64,000 nt of DNA from Chitinophaga sp. CF418 (GTDB lineage: Bacteria; Bacteroidota; Bacteroidia; Chitinophagales; Chitinophagaceae), in the NCBI RefSeq assembly GCF_900142925.1, contig NZ_FRCN01000005.1, positions 62,001 through 126,000 on the forward strand, read 5' to 3'. The notes under the pieces were generated by a model, which saw only the letters and a list, made by a program, of their open reading frames with translations, had not been told where the DNA came from and searched no databases. A program made the position numbers and the translations under genes. Positions 18,801-25,993 of the stretch are shown one piece after another. The first letter of the stretch is position 1. Every line of letters begins with the position of its first letter.

Positions 18801-19404
18801 CCGAATCCTTGGGACTTTTGCTCAGGGGAAAACCTACTAACTCCACGGTTGCGCCTATAGTACCTCCAAATGTCCTGTTAGGCTTTATGCTGGTAACCTT
18901 CTGCACTGTATCCTGCGTACCTTCAAAATCATCCGGCAATCCGCGCATATTACGTGTAATCGTTCCGGGGTTAATATTCCAGCCAAGGCCTACCCAGCTG
19001 GCTTCCTGGTCCATAGAAACGCCACTGTTATAACCAATAGCTACCGGGTAACCACCTACATCCAACAGAGGGATCGAATAGGAGAAATCTCCCGAGAACA
19101 GGTCAACCATGTTGGCACTGTTGACAGAGGCAAATTGTTGCATCTCCGGCTGGGTAGGTCCTCCAATAAATGACGCTGCCGTTTTGGAAACAACATTGTT
19201 TCCTTTTGGCGGAGTAACAAGCTTTTTGGGGATTGTTGATAATGCCGCCACATTTCCCGCAGGAGCTTTTCTTACACTCGTTTCATAAACGGGCGTTCGT
19301 AAACTGCCCAGGGCATAGGATGGAATGATCGTTTCAAAATAAAGCAGCGTAAGCAAGAAGTATGCAACTAGCCTCTTTCGCTTTTCACTAATTTCCAGTA
19401 TCAT
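12805..19404 (-). CDS. Giant secreted SpvB/Tc-like protein with PA14 and DUF5977 repeats
   Basis: 2199 residues with a signal peptide or anchor (RLVAYFLLTLLYFETIIPSYA). The N-terminus (VDLFSGDFSYSIPLLDVGGY, then WVGLGWNINPGTITRNMRG) resembles the start of SpvB/TcaC and Rhs-shell proteins. A PA14 domain lies at about 660-770 (RVKAPVTGTYTFYVGSDDGT, then FYLNDTMVIDVW, MRLFWQYGG), a fold that usually binds sugars. Near the end (about 1900-2090) three DUF5977-type repeats follow one another, each with an early CxxG/CDSG-like cysteine, a YTVPAN/YKIAAG/YSIPAN strand and a closing NGNCSY/NGRCYY/YGSCGG. It is the first gene of the Rhs operon, 22 bases before the next. It probably forms the cell-surface or carrier part of the toxin system; this is inferred from order and domains. 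Confidence 0.85.
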   Translation of the reverse strand: MILEISEKRKRLVAYFLLTLLYFETIIPSYALGSLRTPVYETSVRKAPAGNVAALSTIPKKLVTPPKGNNVVSKTAASFIGGPTQPEMQQFASVNSANMVDLFSGDFSYSIPLLDVGGYPVAIGYNSGVSMDQEASWVGLGWNINPGTITRNMRGLPDDFEGTQDTVQKVTSIKPNRTFGGTIGATVELVGFPLSKSPKDSGGISAQGSFGLFYNNYKGIGIESSASAGINAGSSSMGTLSGSLSMTNNSQEGASVGMSMDYNTRYRYEQDKGGYGGNIAIGSTYSSRSGLKAIQLSAGLQQYTYSQKNERYSPTDVMTGSANLSFSYPTYTPGISLPYTSYSFSFTAKLGSANKVLHPNWFLSAYYSTQEIKSADRSLALPAYGYLNYQHAGSNAAVLLDFNREKEMPYREKPEMPSIAMPAYTYDVFGMTGEGTGGSFRAYRGDIGYVFDHQMRTKDVSGGASVDFGGGDLTHGGVDLHLNRAYTVNGPWMEENPLATNVAFRKSDKFFEAAYFRNPGEMTINDTAFYRNIGGDDVVAVNLYQPGISSSELRTTNILNRYKNQRFAGKQIVSPKNMQRTRDKRTQVISYLTAEEAGRGGLAKYIENYKENTYGIGFCPTGAPEDTAHGLKGDYYSGKGFEQFLFSRIDSQINFMDKNAINNNLPAGTSPLNTAFTVRWRGRVKAPVTGTYTFYVGSDDGTRFYLNDTMVIDVWRDDHPYALEKTTVNLVAGETYDLKLELLQGKKGAVMRLFWQYGGLPAMIIPRENLYQPALDTFTVAGLPLSKENRINDFRKRNHISEIDVLNKDGRRYVYGIPVYNLQQKEVTFAADKGRANTELGIVKYTAGKDNTVDNENGIDHYFSSERVPAYAHSFLLTGVLSPDYQDLTGDGITPDDPGDAIKFNYTKTAGIKNPYQWRAPARTDATSFGEAQAGYSEGLKTDNRDDKGNYVYGEKELWYLNSIESKNMIATFKVSKRDDLAAIDENGLRLPDQRARKLDEINLYTKADFKAHGTAARPIKTVHFDYSYELCQGANKPLNNNGKLTLKRIWFTYNGNDTTGRRNRNPYVFYYNSNNPGYNPKSNDRWGNYKDPLQNPGSSAGNVLTNADYPYSLQDSTLAAQNAAAWTLDSIILPSGGRMKITYESDDYAYVQNKRAAQMFQIAGFSAGKPASLSDLSADLYGLIDYMYVAVNVPYAVSSNEEVYNRYLQNMDKLYFRLFVEMPGDKFGKGREYVPCYATLDPGQFGFINGGKTIWVRMKAIDPAAKMNTPRSVYSPLAQSAIQFLKLNLPSKAYPGSDVGDDLSAVDAIKVLMSQADNINNLLLTFEVMTRVKKWARNVDLSRSYARLNNPYYKKYGGGLRVKKVVVYDYWNKMTKQKESVYGQEYQYTTTRDVNGKKEVISSGVASYEPIIGGEENPWKLPVEYNLQVSTLTPVDRGYTELPFGEGFFPAPSVGYSKVRVRTIHADKTRSANGYEETSFYTGYDFPTLTDMSNLGDNKKRFKPLLSNFLHINARHFLALSQGFKVELNDMTGKIKSQASYAETDPEKALTYAEYFYKVDDEKALYKHLNNTVSVIAPNGTIDTASIGKDIELMMDMREQRSVTNSHNLNINADLFTFSFPPLFLIPMALNLMQREETKFRSVAATKIVSRHGILDSVIAIDKGSRVATRNLLYDGETGDVLLTSTQNEFNDPIYNFSFPVGWAYDGMSGAYKNIGLVMNNIKMNNGRIVEGLNNDTTHYFAAGDELLIHSYERVAGTECDPKLATFPASAFIYAIDANVTTGGKPDIYFVDRDGVPFSGDGISLKIVRSGRRNIAASVGGVTSLSNPLKLVAGKMTLVLDSTSNVVAASSVAYNQFWKVADKKKQLKSVQCVTVPYSQYVGAGGECGIRYYGNLAQSRVIKKNDCGTGIQGTNVTYTVPANRYSSTISVADANAMAVSEIDSMGQIYANINGNCSYTYKSRADSVTIQQHTCQADAIPLPYTYKIAAGVFTSTISQEDADQQVKQRLRDSAEISAGINGRCYYSNDTTGMLVYPVCDSGRVPTGVYYSIPANVDTSMISKAAANDKARARFALPAQVYANAYGSCGGQTIYVKMLFADAPGSDEENTYEKISLAFYADPQGTIPLSVTDLTVNYLVTLVDCSGNGGQDVPSQKTIVCNGTTTVIGEKILTQWSDSLGHCKQWNYELLVGTGYTIINQ

Positions 19405-20037
19405 CAGGGATATATTTGAAATGTTATTTTATTGATCGTGTAGTCTTCTCTGAGACAAGACAGTGATTTAGAATCTGACAAAGATTTTCGTATACGGTAT
19501 AGCTCCCCCGCCCTGCCCATAAGGCAGCAAACAAGTAATAATATAATACACACCCTTTCAGCTACCTTATCTCAAGGTTGCACAAAGCCTGAATGTCATG
19601 CTGCAAGACAGCACCGGGCAAACAACAAACTGGTACCAATAAGTTCTTTAGGAATACAAATTCATAGATAACCAGGATTACGATTTCTTTAGTTGACTTT
19701 AAACTGACTTAAAAATTGCACTACGAACATTTGCGCGTCTTAACGTTACAAGGTCCTCTCGATCTTGGACTATTCAGAAGGGCAACAAATGTATTAATTA
19801 CTATAGTCTTACTGAAACGGTATAGGTTCTCCAGCAAGCTCAATAACAGCAAACTTACATTCTTAAAATAATATTTCAAACTTTTTTATCGAGGTTTTAT
19901 CTCCTCTGATCGTTTAGGCGATAAAGAAAACAAGCGTACTAAAAGGAATTTTCAGAAAGGAAACAGCCCGTCAGACGTAGACTTATGATTTAAGTCCACA
20001 TCTGACGGGCTGCTTATACAGGCAATAATTACCGGTC
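19405..20037. other. 633-bp region upstream of the Rhs operon
   Basis: Holds the promoter side of the 17-kb Rhs operon (transcribed leftward from 19404) and the terminator of the metallopeptidase gene at 19964-20012. No open frame of note and no clear TAnnTTTG promoter were seen. The long untranslated upstream region is AT-rich with no other obvious structure. Confidence 0.6.
19964..20012 (-). terminator. Terminator of the metallopeptidase gene
   Basis: A perfect 12-bp stem, cagcccgtcaga / tctgacgggctg, around a loop that can itself pair (acttat / taagt). It starts 25 bases after the stop codon at 20038. The T-run after the stem is short (TTTCC), so it is a moderate terminator. Confidence 0.75.
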
Positions 20038-22209
20038 TTACTTCGTAATCACTATTTTCTTCGTAAATGCGCTCTTACCTGTCACCTTCAACACATATAC
20101 GCCCGGTTTCAGCCGTTCAGCTGCTGCATCGAGCGTAAAATTCGGTGAAGCCTTTACTCTTTTATTCAGGACCACTTTCCCTTCAGTATCGTATAATGAC
20201 AATACTACATCCTCGTGAGCAGAGAAATTACGCATATTAACATTGATCACCGTACTGGCAGGATTTGGATATACCAACACTTCAGGGACCATTTCCGCCA
20301 CATGCGCTACTGCCAGTGTGCCGGCTGCCGCAGGACAGGCAACCGTTCCTGTGAAAGCCATCTGGGCATCGGTGAAGCGGGTAAAAGTGGTATTAACGTC
20401 TACATTTGAAGTATGAGTAGCCGGCCTGCCATCGCATTCTGTACGACCATTGTTTGTGTGCGGCACCTGCAGATAGACACCTGCTGTACTACAGCTGCCT
20501 ATTTCCGCATCACCACCAACAGTAACGCCCGAACCGCCGAAGGTCACACCCCATTCCATCGCATTACCCTTTACAATGGCATTGCCTGATACGGTACAGT
20601 TACTCAGGATAGCATTTTCACCAACGTTAGCCGTTCCGGAATAGGTCCCGTTCCATACACTGGCATTCCCTCCTATCACGACACTGTTCTGCACAGTAGC
20701 ATTTTCCACCCAGGCGGTACCTTCTATCCTGGCAGTACCGGAAATATTCGCATTGCCCAGCACAATGGCGTTAGGTCCAACATAGGCAGTAGATGCTACC
20801 GTAGCCGAATTAGCTACCCAGCCACCGCCATTGGAATGTGCATGCCCATTGGTCTTATAAGCAGCCCGGAAATTGCTCTGGTATCCTTCAGGTACGGCAT
20901 TGGCCACACGGATCTCATAAGGATATCTTTTGATCTTAGGCCAGCCCGGCTCCCATACATAAGAGGTATGTGTGGTAGGAGCGCCCATTACCACGAGGTA
21001 TAACTGGGTTTCATTGCTGTTCATCTGGAAACTGATCTCCGCCTCATTCGCGCTGGTTAAGGCGCCGTAACGGGATATAGTGCCATCTGCATTGGCAGCC
21101 ACAAAACCGTAACGCCAACCGGCAGTAGTATTCACTTCTGTATGTCCTTTGAACTTCACCGTCACATTACGGGAACTACAGGTAGTGTATAGCGGGATAA
21201 TGTTATAACCATAGTCTTGCGGAGCAAAAACATCTGGTACAACGTACCGGCCGGTAGACGCGCTGATCTGGGTCAGGATCGTGTATAAACGCCATACATA
21301 ATGAGGCTCACTGTTCTTCAAAGCGTTCCTTGATGCCCGCATGATGCTACCGAAATTATTCACCGGGTAATCGTAAGTCACCTCCCGTTTGGCATAACCA
21401 TACAGGAAGTCGTTCAGCTGGGATTGTGTCCATCCTTTTAATCTGCGATAGGTGATCAGCGGATGCTCATTAGCCACAGATTCCTTCCATAACCTGTTCA
21501 CCATATTGATACCTTCCGTTTCCTGTATGGTATAGAGCCATTTGAAGGTACCATAATGGTGCCGGGTAGAACTGAGGTGGAACATCTGCGTGCCCATCCA
21601 GCGTGGTAGATCATCTCCTGCAAAACGGGGATACATCTGTGTACGCATGTAGTTGGCATGCGCCTCCCAGAAGAAACCGGCGGGTTCGTAGTTGACATAA
21701 CCTCCTCCTACCGTATTTTCCTGTATAGAGATCATACCCTGCAGTGCATGCGTCAGTTCATGACTGATCACTGCACCATCACGTGTGGCATTCGGATGTA
21801 CCCACATAGCACCGATAGTATTGCCATAGGTACCACCGAAGGCCCAACCGGAAGGACCGTTGGTTCCCCAGGTATCATTCATCACGATGATAATCTTGTA
21901 TTTGCCCAGGTTCTTTGCAGGCGCATCTGAGCAAAAAGCAAGCTCTGTGATAAACTTCGTATAGATCTTTTCCAGCGTATCACAAACAGATTGCGGATTG
22001 AAGCGCAGGTTAGGATCTGAGTAAGTGGCAGGGCTGGTGCCTACGATATTGCCCCAGAAGACAATAAAGTTGGCTGACTGATAGGACTTACTGTAAGACC
22101 AGGTGTTCAGTGGTGCAGTTGAAAATTCTGCAGGAATGTAAACAGTTTTCTGCGCGGAAAGACTGCCCGTCAGTAACAGGCATAGCAATAGTAGTACACT
22201 TGTTTTCAT
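20038..22209 (-). CDS. T9SS-secreted zinc metallopeptidase-like protein with hexapeptide beta-helix
   Basis: 723 residues. Signal peptide 1-20 (VLLLLCLLLTGSLSAQ). A DUF6055-type catalytic region has HELTH at 150-154 and a possible third zinc ligand, Glu182, in FFWEAHANY: the gluzincin arrangement. A middle beta domain is followed at about 460-567 by tandem hexapeptide-like repeats (TAYVGPNAIVLGNANISG and similar), which should fold as a left-handed beta-helix. The last 75 residues are a type A Por sorting domain (VLVYPNPASTVINV ... GVYVLKVTGKSAFTKKIVITK), so the protein leaves the cell through T9SS and is probably surface-attached. It stands alone with its own terminator. The substrate is unknown. 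Confidence 0.85.
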   Translation of the reverse strand: MKTSVLLLLCLLLTGSLSAQKTVYIPAEFSTAPLNTWSYSKSYQSANFIVFWGNIVGTSPATYSDPNLRFNPQSVCDTLEKIYTKFITELAFCSDAPAKNLGKYKIIIVMNDTWGTNGPSGWAFGGTYGNTIGAMWVHPNATRDGAVISHELTHALQGMISIQENTVGGGYVNYEPAGFFWEAHANYMRTQMYPRFAGDDLPRWMGTQMFHLSSTRHHYGTFKWLYTIQETEGINMVNRLWKESVANEHPLITYRRLKGWTQSQLNDFLYGYAKREVTYDYPVNNFGSIMRASRNALKNSEPHYVWRLYTILTQISASTGRYVVPDVFAPQDYGYNIIPLYTTCSSRNVTVKFKGHTEVNTTAGWRYGFVAANADGTISRYGALTSANEAEISFQMNSNETQLYLVVMGAPTTHTSYVWEPGWPKIKRYPYEIRVANAVPEGYQSNFRAAYKTNGHAHSNGGGWVANSATVASTAYVGPNAIVLGNANISGTARIEGTAWVENATVQNSVVIGGNASVWNGTYSGTANVGENAILSNCTVSGNAIVKGNAMEWGVTFGGSGVTVGGDAEIGSCSTAGVYLQVPHTNNGRTECDGRPATHTSNVDVNTTFTRFTDAQMAFTGTVACPAAAGTLAVAHVAEMVPEVLVYPNPASTVINVNMRNFSAHEDVVLSLYDTEGKVVLNKRVKASPNFTLDAAAERLKPGVYVLKVTGKSAFTKKIVITK

Positions 22210-22402
22210 GGATCGTGTTTTTTAATGTACAGTTAACAAATGAATTGCGGAGATGGGCTACAGATACTTATGGCCTTTCAATAGGGTCACTATAGCTATA
22301 AAATTAACGGAAATGCATACTGAGGCGCCAACAGATATTAACGGAAATGGGCAGGATATTAACTTAAAATGACAATCCGGACAACATCGGGTAAGCATCA
22401 AC

Positions 22403-22444
22403 ATGAAAGCGGGTGTCTCCATAATTTGGGACACCCGCTTTCAT
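22403..22444 (-). terminator. Terminator of the TonB-dependent receptor gene
   Basis: A perfect 15-bp stem, atgaaagcgggtgtc / gacacccgctttcat, with a 12-base loop. It lies 20 bases after the receptor stop codon at 22465. Confidence 0.85.
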
Positions 22445-22464
22445 TGTTTATGATCACTTATATC

Positions 22465-24846
22465 TTAGAACCTGTAAGATACGGTACCTACGAACTGGGT
22501 AGGTGGTATCGGGTTAATACTGTAGTTCTCGTGTACGTAATAGTTGTAGGTATTGGTAACGTTAGATACTTTAGCCAGTACTGAAAAACGTTTGAAAGAA
22601 TAACCGGCGCTCAGATCCAGTGTAGAGAAACCTGGTGCGGAGATCAGGCGGTTGTATTTCTGGGTCTGGTTGATAGTATTATTCCAGCCACCGAAACGCT
22701 GACCGATATAATAATAACCTACTCCAAACTTCAGTCCTTTCAGCGTGGATTTCTGCAAAGTATAGAACACGTTAGCATTGGCAGTATGATTTGGATTGCC
22801 TACCAAACGTTCACCATTTATAGACCCACCACTTAAACCACTGCTGCCTTCTATCGTGATATTATTGTAGCTGTATCCGGCAATGACATCCAGACCAGGT
22901 AAAGGATGACCTGCTATATCCACTTCCACACCACGGCTTAAAGTTTCACCGATCAATGCTTTCAGGTTAGTATTGTTATTAGGCGTCACACCGTCTTTCT
23001 GGAATGGAGCCGTCTGTGCGTAGTTGCTATTCTTAATACGATATGCAGTAATATTCACTGACAATTTTCCTTTCAGGAAATCATTTTTAACACCTACTTC
23101 ATACTGATCAATAACAGATGGGTCCAGGGTGGTACTGTCAACAGCCAGGCCTGTGTTAGGCGTGAAAGAGTTGGAATAACTTGCGAATACTGCCATGGTC
23201 TCTATTGGCTTGTACACAATACCTAATCTTGGGGAAAAGGCATCGTCATATTTAGCGGCAGTCTTAGTAGTCTGGCCAGATTTGTAGTCGTAAGTAGCCG
23301 GTGCTTCATTCTGCAGGTAAGAGAATCTGACACCTGCCAGGACATTCAACTTAGGAGTGATTTTGATCAGATCCTGAACATACACACCAATACGGTTGAT
23401 CGGCGTTGTTACATCCTTGATCCTTACTGCATCCGGTATATCGGTACGCGGTGTATACAGATCAGGGGTCAGAATGTTGATGGTATCGTATGTAGCAGGC
23501 TGGTTGTAGGTATAAGCCTTGGTATAGTAGCGGTCTCCGTCCACACCTGCCAGCACATTATGTTCCAGGCTACCTGTTCTGAACTTACCGTTCAGGTCTA
23601 CCTGCGCCAGATAATAATCTTCACTGTTAAAAGTCCTGTTCAGCGGACGGGCCCATTTACCGGTAGCATCGGCCTGGATCCTTTCTACAGCGTAATAATC
23701 GCGGCTATATCTCTGGTAAGAGAACATACCGTTCAACGTCCAGACATCATTCAGCTTATGTTTGATAGAAGCGCCTGCAGATGCCTGTTGTGTATGTGCA
23801 TACTGCCATGGCGTGCCATAGAAACTGTTGCGTGGTACGTCAGGTATTTTGTTATTATCCAGGGAACCGATACCAAAATCAGGCGTAAAGTCATGCTTCA
23901 GATAATCACCCTGTACCAGCAATTCTGTACGGTCACTTAACCTGAACAGCAGGGAAGGATTTACATAATAACGTTTTGAATGTACTTTATCGCGGTAACT
24001 GTCTGTTGTTTCAAATGTACCATCAATCCTGTATGCTACCTTGGAAGAAATAGGACCATACACGTCAAATGCAGGCTTTAACAACCCATAGCTGCCTGCG
24101 CGTACATTCACTTCACCGCCAAAATTAAACTTAGGCTGTTTGGTCACCATATTCATTACTGCACCCGGAGCTACGTTACCATACAGGATCGCAGCGCTTC
24201 CTTTCAGGATCTCCACTTTCTCCAGTGAGCTCATTTCAGGCATTACACCAGAATTTACACGTGCCCCATTCTTAAACATATTGGTGCTGGAAAAAGCATA
24301 TCCTCTTGCATTAAAAGCCTCCTGGGTACTGGCACGGGAAGAGGCCATGTATACGCCATTCACATTCTTCACTACATCGCTCATGCGCTGTACCTGTTGT
24401 TCTTCCAGTACTTCATGCCCGATCACAGCAACACCCTGGGGCAGGTCTATAGCTGCAACAGGGATCTTACCTATATTAACAGGGGTTTTGTTGATCGTTC
24501 TTGTTTTGGTACCTGCCACCACTATTTCATTCAGCTGTGCAGCAGTTGCTTCCAAGGCCAGTGTAACATCAGCTGTCTGGTCTGAAGTAACGGTAACTGG
24601 TTGATGTATTGTTTTGGTACCGGTGTAAGATATTACCAGTACATAGTCGCCTTGCTTTACGTTTTTGATTAAGAACTGCCCTTCTTCGTTAGTCACTGCT
24701 CCCTTCTTCGTATCCTTCAAACCCACAGTTACAAAAGCGGCGGGCTTGCCATCGGCGGAATTGATCGTTCCTTTAATAGTACCAGATTGTGCGAATGCGG
24801 TAATATTGACCAGGACGAAACTGAGTAAAAAGTATAGATGTTTCAA
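22465..24846 (-). CDS. TonB-dependent siderophore-type receptor
   Basis: 793 residues. Signal peptide (FLLSFVLVNITAFAQ). A carboxypeptidase-D regulatory-like domain at about 22-105 (GTIKGTINSADGKPAAFVTV) marks it as a Bacteroidota-type receptor. The plug at about 125-240 includes VEILKGSAAILYGNVAPGAVMNMVTK. A 22-strand barrel ends in the terminal Phe (VGTVSYRF). The plug and barrel pattern fits the FhuA/FoxA-like siderophore group rather than SusC. No SusD partner or siderophore gene is adjacent. It is monocistronic with a strong terminator, and a palindrome at 24874-24887 sits in its probable promoter. The ligand (ferric siderophore) is inferred from the family. Confidence 0.9.
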   Translation of the reverse strand: MKHLYFLLSFVLVNITAFAQSGTIKGTINSADGKPAAFVTVGLKDTKKGAVTNEEGQFLIKNVKQGDYVLVISYTGTKTIHQPVTVTSDQTADVTLALEATAAQLNEIVVAGTKTRTINKTPVNIGKIPVAAIDLPQGVAVIGHEVLEEQQVQRMSDVVKNVNGVYMASSRASTQEAFNARGYAFSSTNMFKNGARVNSGVMPEMSSLEKVEILKGSAAILYGNVAPGAVMNMVTKQPKFNFGGEVNVRAGSYGLLKPAFDVYGPISSKVAYRIDGTFETTDSYRDKVHSKRYYVNPSLLFRLSDRTELLVQGDYLKHDFTPDFGIGSLDNNKIPDVPRNSFYGTPWQYAHTQQASAGASIKHKLNDVWTLNGMFSYQRYSRDYYAVERIQADATGKWARPLNRTFNSEDYYLAQVDLNGKFRTGSLEHNVLAGVDGDRYYTKAYTYNQPATYDTINILTPDLYTPRTDIPDAVRIKDVTTPINRIGVYVQDLIKITPKLNVLAGVRFSYLQNEAPATYDYKSGQTTKTAAKYDDAFSPRLGIVYKPIETMAVFASYSNSFTPNTGLAVDSTTLDPSVIDQYEVGVKNDFLKGKLSVNITAYRIKNSNYAQTAPFQKDGVTPNNNTNLKALIGETLSRGVEVDIAGHPLPGLDVIAGYSYNNITIEGSSGLSGGSINGERLVGNPNHTANANVFYTLQKSTLKGLKFGVGYYYIGQRFGGWNNTINQTQKYNRLISAPGFSTLDLSAGYSFKRFSVLAKVSNVTNTYNYYVHENYSINPIPPTQFVGTVSYRF

Positions 24847-24873
24847 CTACAGTAAATTTTATGCAAAGAAAAA

Positions 24874-24887
24874 CTACTCATGAGTAG
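24874..24887 (-). promoter_or_regulatory. Palindrome in the receptor promoter region
   Basis: A perfect 14-bp palindrome, ctactcatgagtag, 27 bases before the receptor start codon, just upstream of a TTCTTTGC stretch that resembles a -7 element. This is a candidate operator; the regulator is not known. Confidence 0.4.
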
Positions 24888-25075
24888 CAACCGACTCGGA
24901 TCGGGAAAAAATAGTACACGATGGAAAGGAATAGCAAGGGGCACGGGAAGCTTAGCCCAAGGCATCGCACCACTCCCTCAAACAGCTTACTGTATTGATT
25001 TTCATGCATCAGCAAGGCCCCCATAACTTACAATAAAATATTATATATCTGCCTCCCGGTCAGCCCGCTACCTGT

Positions 25076-25096
25076 ATTCAGAATTAATTCAGAATT
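25076..25096 (+). promoter_or_regulatory. Two direct repeats of ATTCAGAATT with 11-bp period
   Basis: Copies at 25076-25085 and 25087-25096, ending 18 bases before the start of an OmpR-type regulator. OmpR/PhoB proteins bind tandem direct repeats one helical turn apart, so autoregulation is a reasonable inference. Confidence 0.45.
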
Positions 25097-25114
25097 GGGA
25101 AATAATATTGTGAC

Positions 25115-25789
25115 ATGAAACTACTGATCATCGATGGCGATCTGGCACTATCGCAGGTTATGATCTCCTATTTATCTGACGGGAATTACATATGTGAATA
25201 TGCGAACAATTATCAGCGGGCACTGTCTAAAATAGAGATGTATGAGTACGATTGCATCCTGATGGATCTTGCACTGCCGGACGGAGATGGCAACAAGCTG
25301 CTGGAAGCAATAAAGGCGCATAATAAACTGGTGGGCATCATCGTCATTTCCGCTAAAACTGCATATGAGGATAAGATCTCTGCCTTGGAGAAGGGAGCGG
25401 ATGATTATGTCACGAAACCTTTCCATTTACCGGAACTGGCTGCCAGGATCTTTTCCGTGATCAGGAGGAGGAAATATGACAACTGCAACATTATCCGGCA
25501 GGAAGAACTGACTATCGATCTGCTGGGCAAAACTGTACAGATCAATAATAAACCCGTTACACTTACCAGGAAAGAGTTTGACCTGCTCTTATATTTCCTG
25601 GGCAATAAAAACAAGGTCATCTCAAAACACGAACTTGCAGAGCAGCTTTCGGGCGACATTGCCGGCCTCCGGGAAGATAACAATGTCATTTATGCCCATA
25701 TCAAAAACCTCAAAAAGAAACTCCACGAAGCCGGTGCAGGCAATTACCTGAAAACTATCTATGCAACAGGATATAAGTGGGAAATCTAA
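25115..25789 (+). CDS. OmpR/PhoB-family response regulator (orphan)
   Basis: 224 residues. The receiver domain (1-115) has acidic residues Asp7/Asp9, phospho-acceptor Asp51 (ILMDLALPDGDG), Ser79 and Lys101 (VTKPF). The winged-helix DNA-binding domain (about 128-224) has LTRKEFDLLLYFLGNKNKVIS and a closing IYATGYKWEI. No histidine kinase is next to it, so the partner lies elsewhere. Possible own binding site: the direct repeats just upstream. Confidence 0.92.
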   Translation: MKLLIIDGDLALSQVMISYLSDGNYICEYANNYQRALSKIEMYEYDCILMDLALPDGDGNKLLEAIKAHNKLVGIIVISAKTAYEDKISALEKGADDYVTKPFHLPELAARIFSVIRRRKYDNCNIIRQEELTIDLLGKTVQINNKPVTLTRKEFDLLLYFLGNKNKVISKHELAEQLSGDIAGLREDNNVIYAHIKNLKKKLHEAGAGNYLKTIYATGYKWEI

Positions 25790-25884
25790 AGACCGTATTC
25801 CCGGACCGGGTATTAAGCATTACTACACATTATAAATAATATTATATAATACTATCTCAGCCATCACCTTTCATTTTTCAAAAT

Positions 25885-25913
25885 CTCTTTTTGAAATATG
25901 AACTCTTTTTGAA
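25885..25913 (+). promoter_or_regulatory. Direct repeat CTCTTTTTGAA upstream of the ATP-grasp operon
   Basis: Two identical 11-mers at 25885-25895 and 25903-25913, 80-110 bases before the start codon. Each contains TTTG-like -33 sequence. No good -7 element follows, so the role is uncertain. Confidence 0.3.
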
Positions 25914-25993
25914 GAGACTGCCGTTATTTCTCCCCGTAAAACATTAAATTGTAGCTGGCGCCCGAAAACTTACTTACCCACTAAACCACTGAT

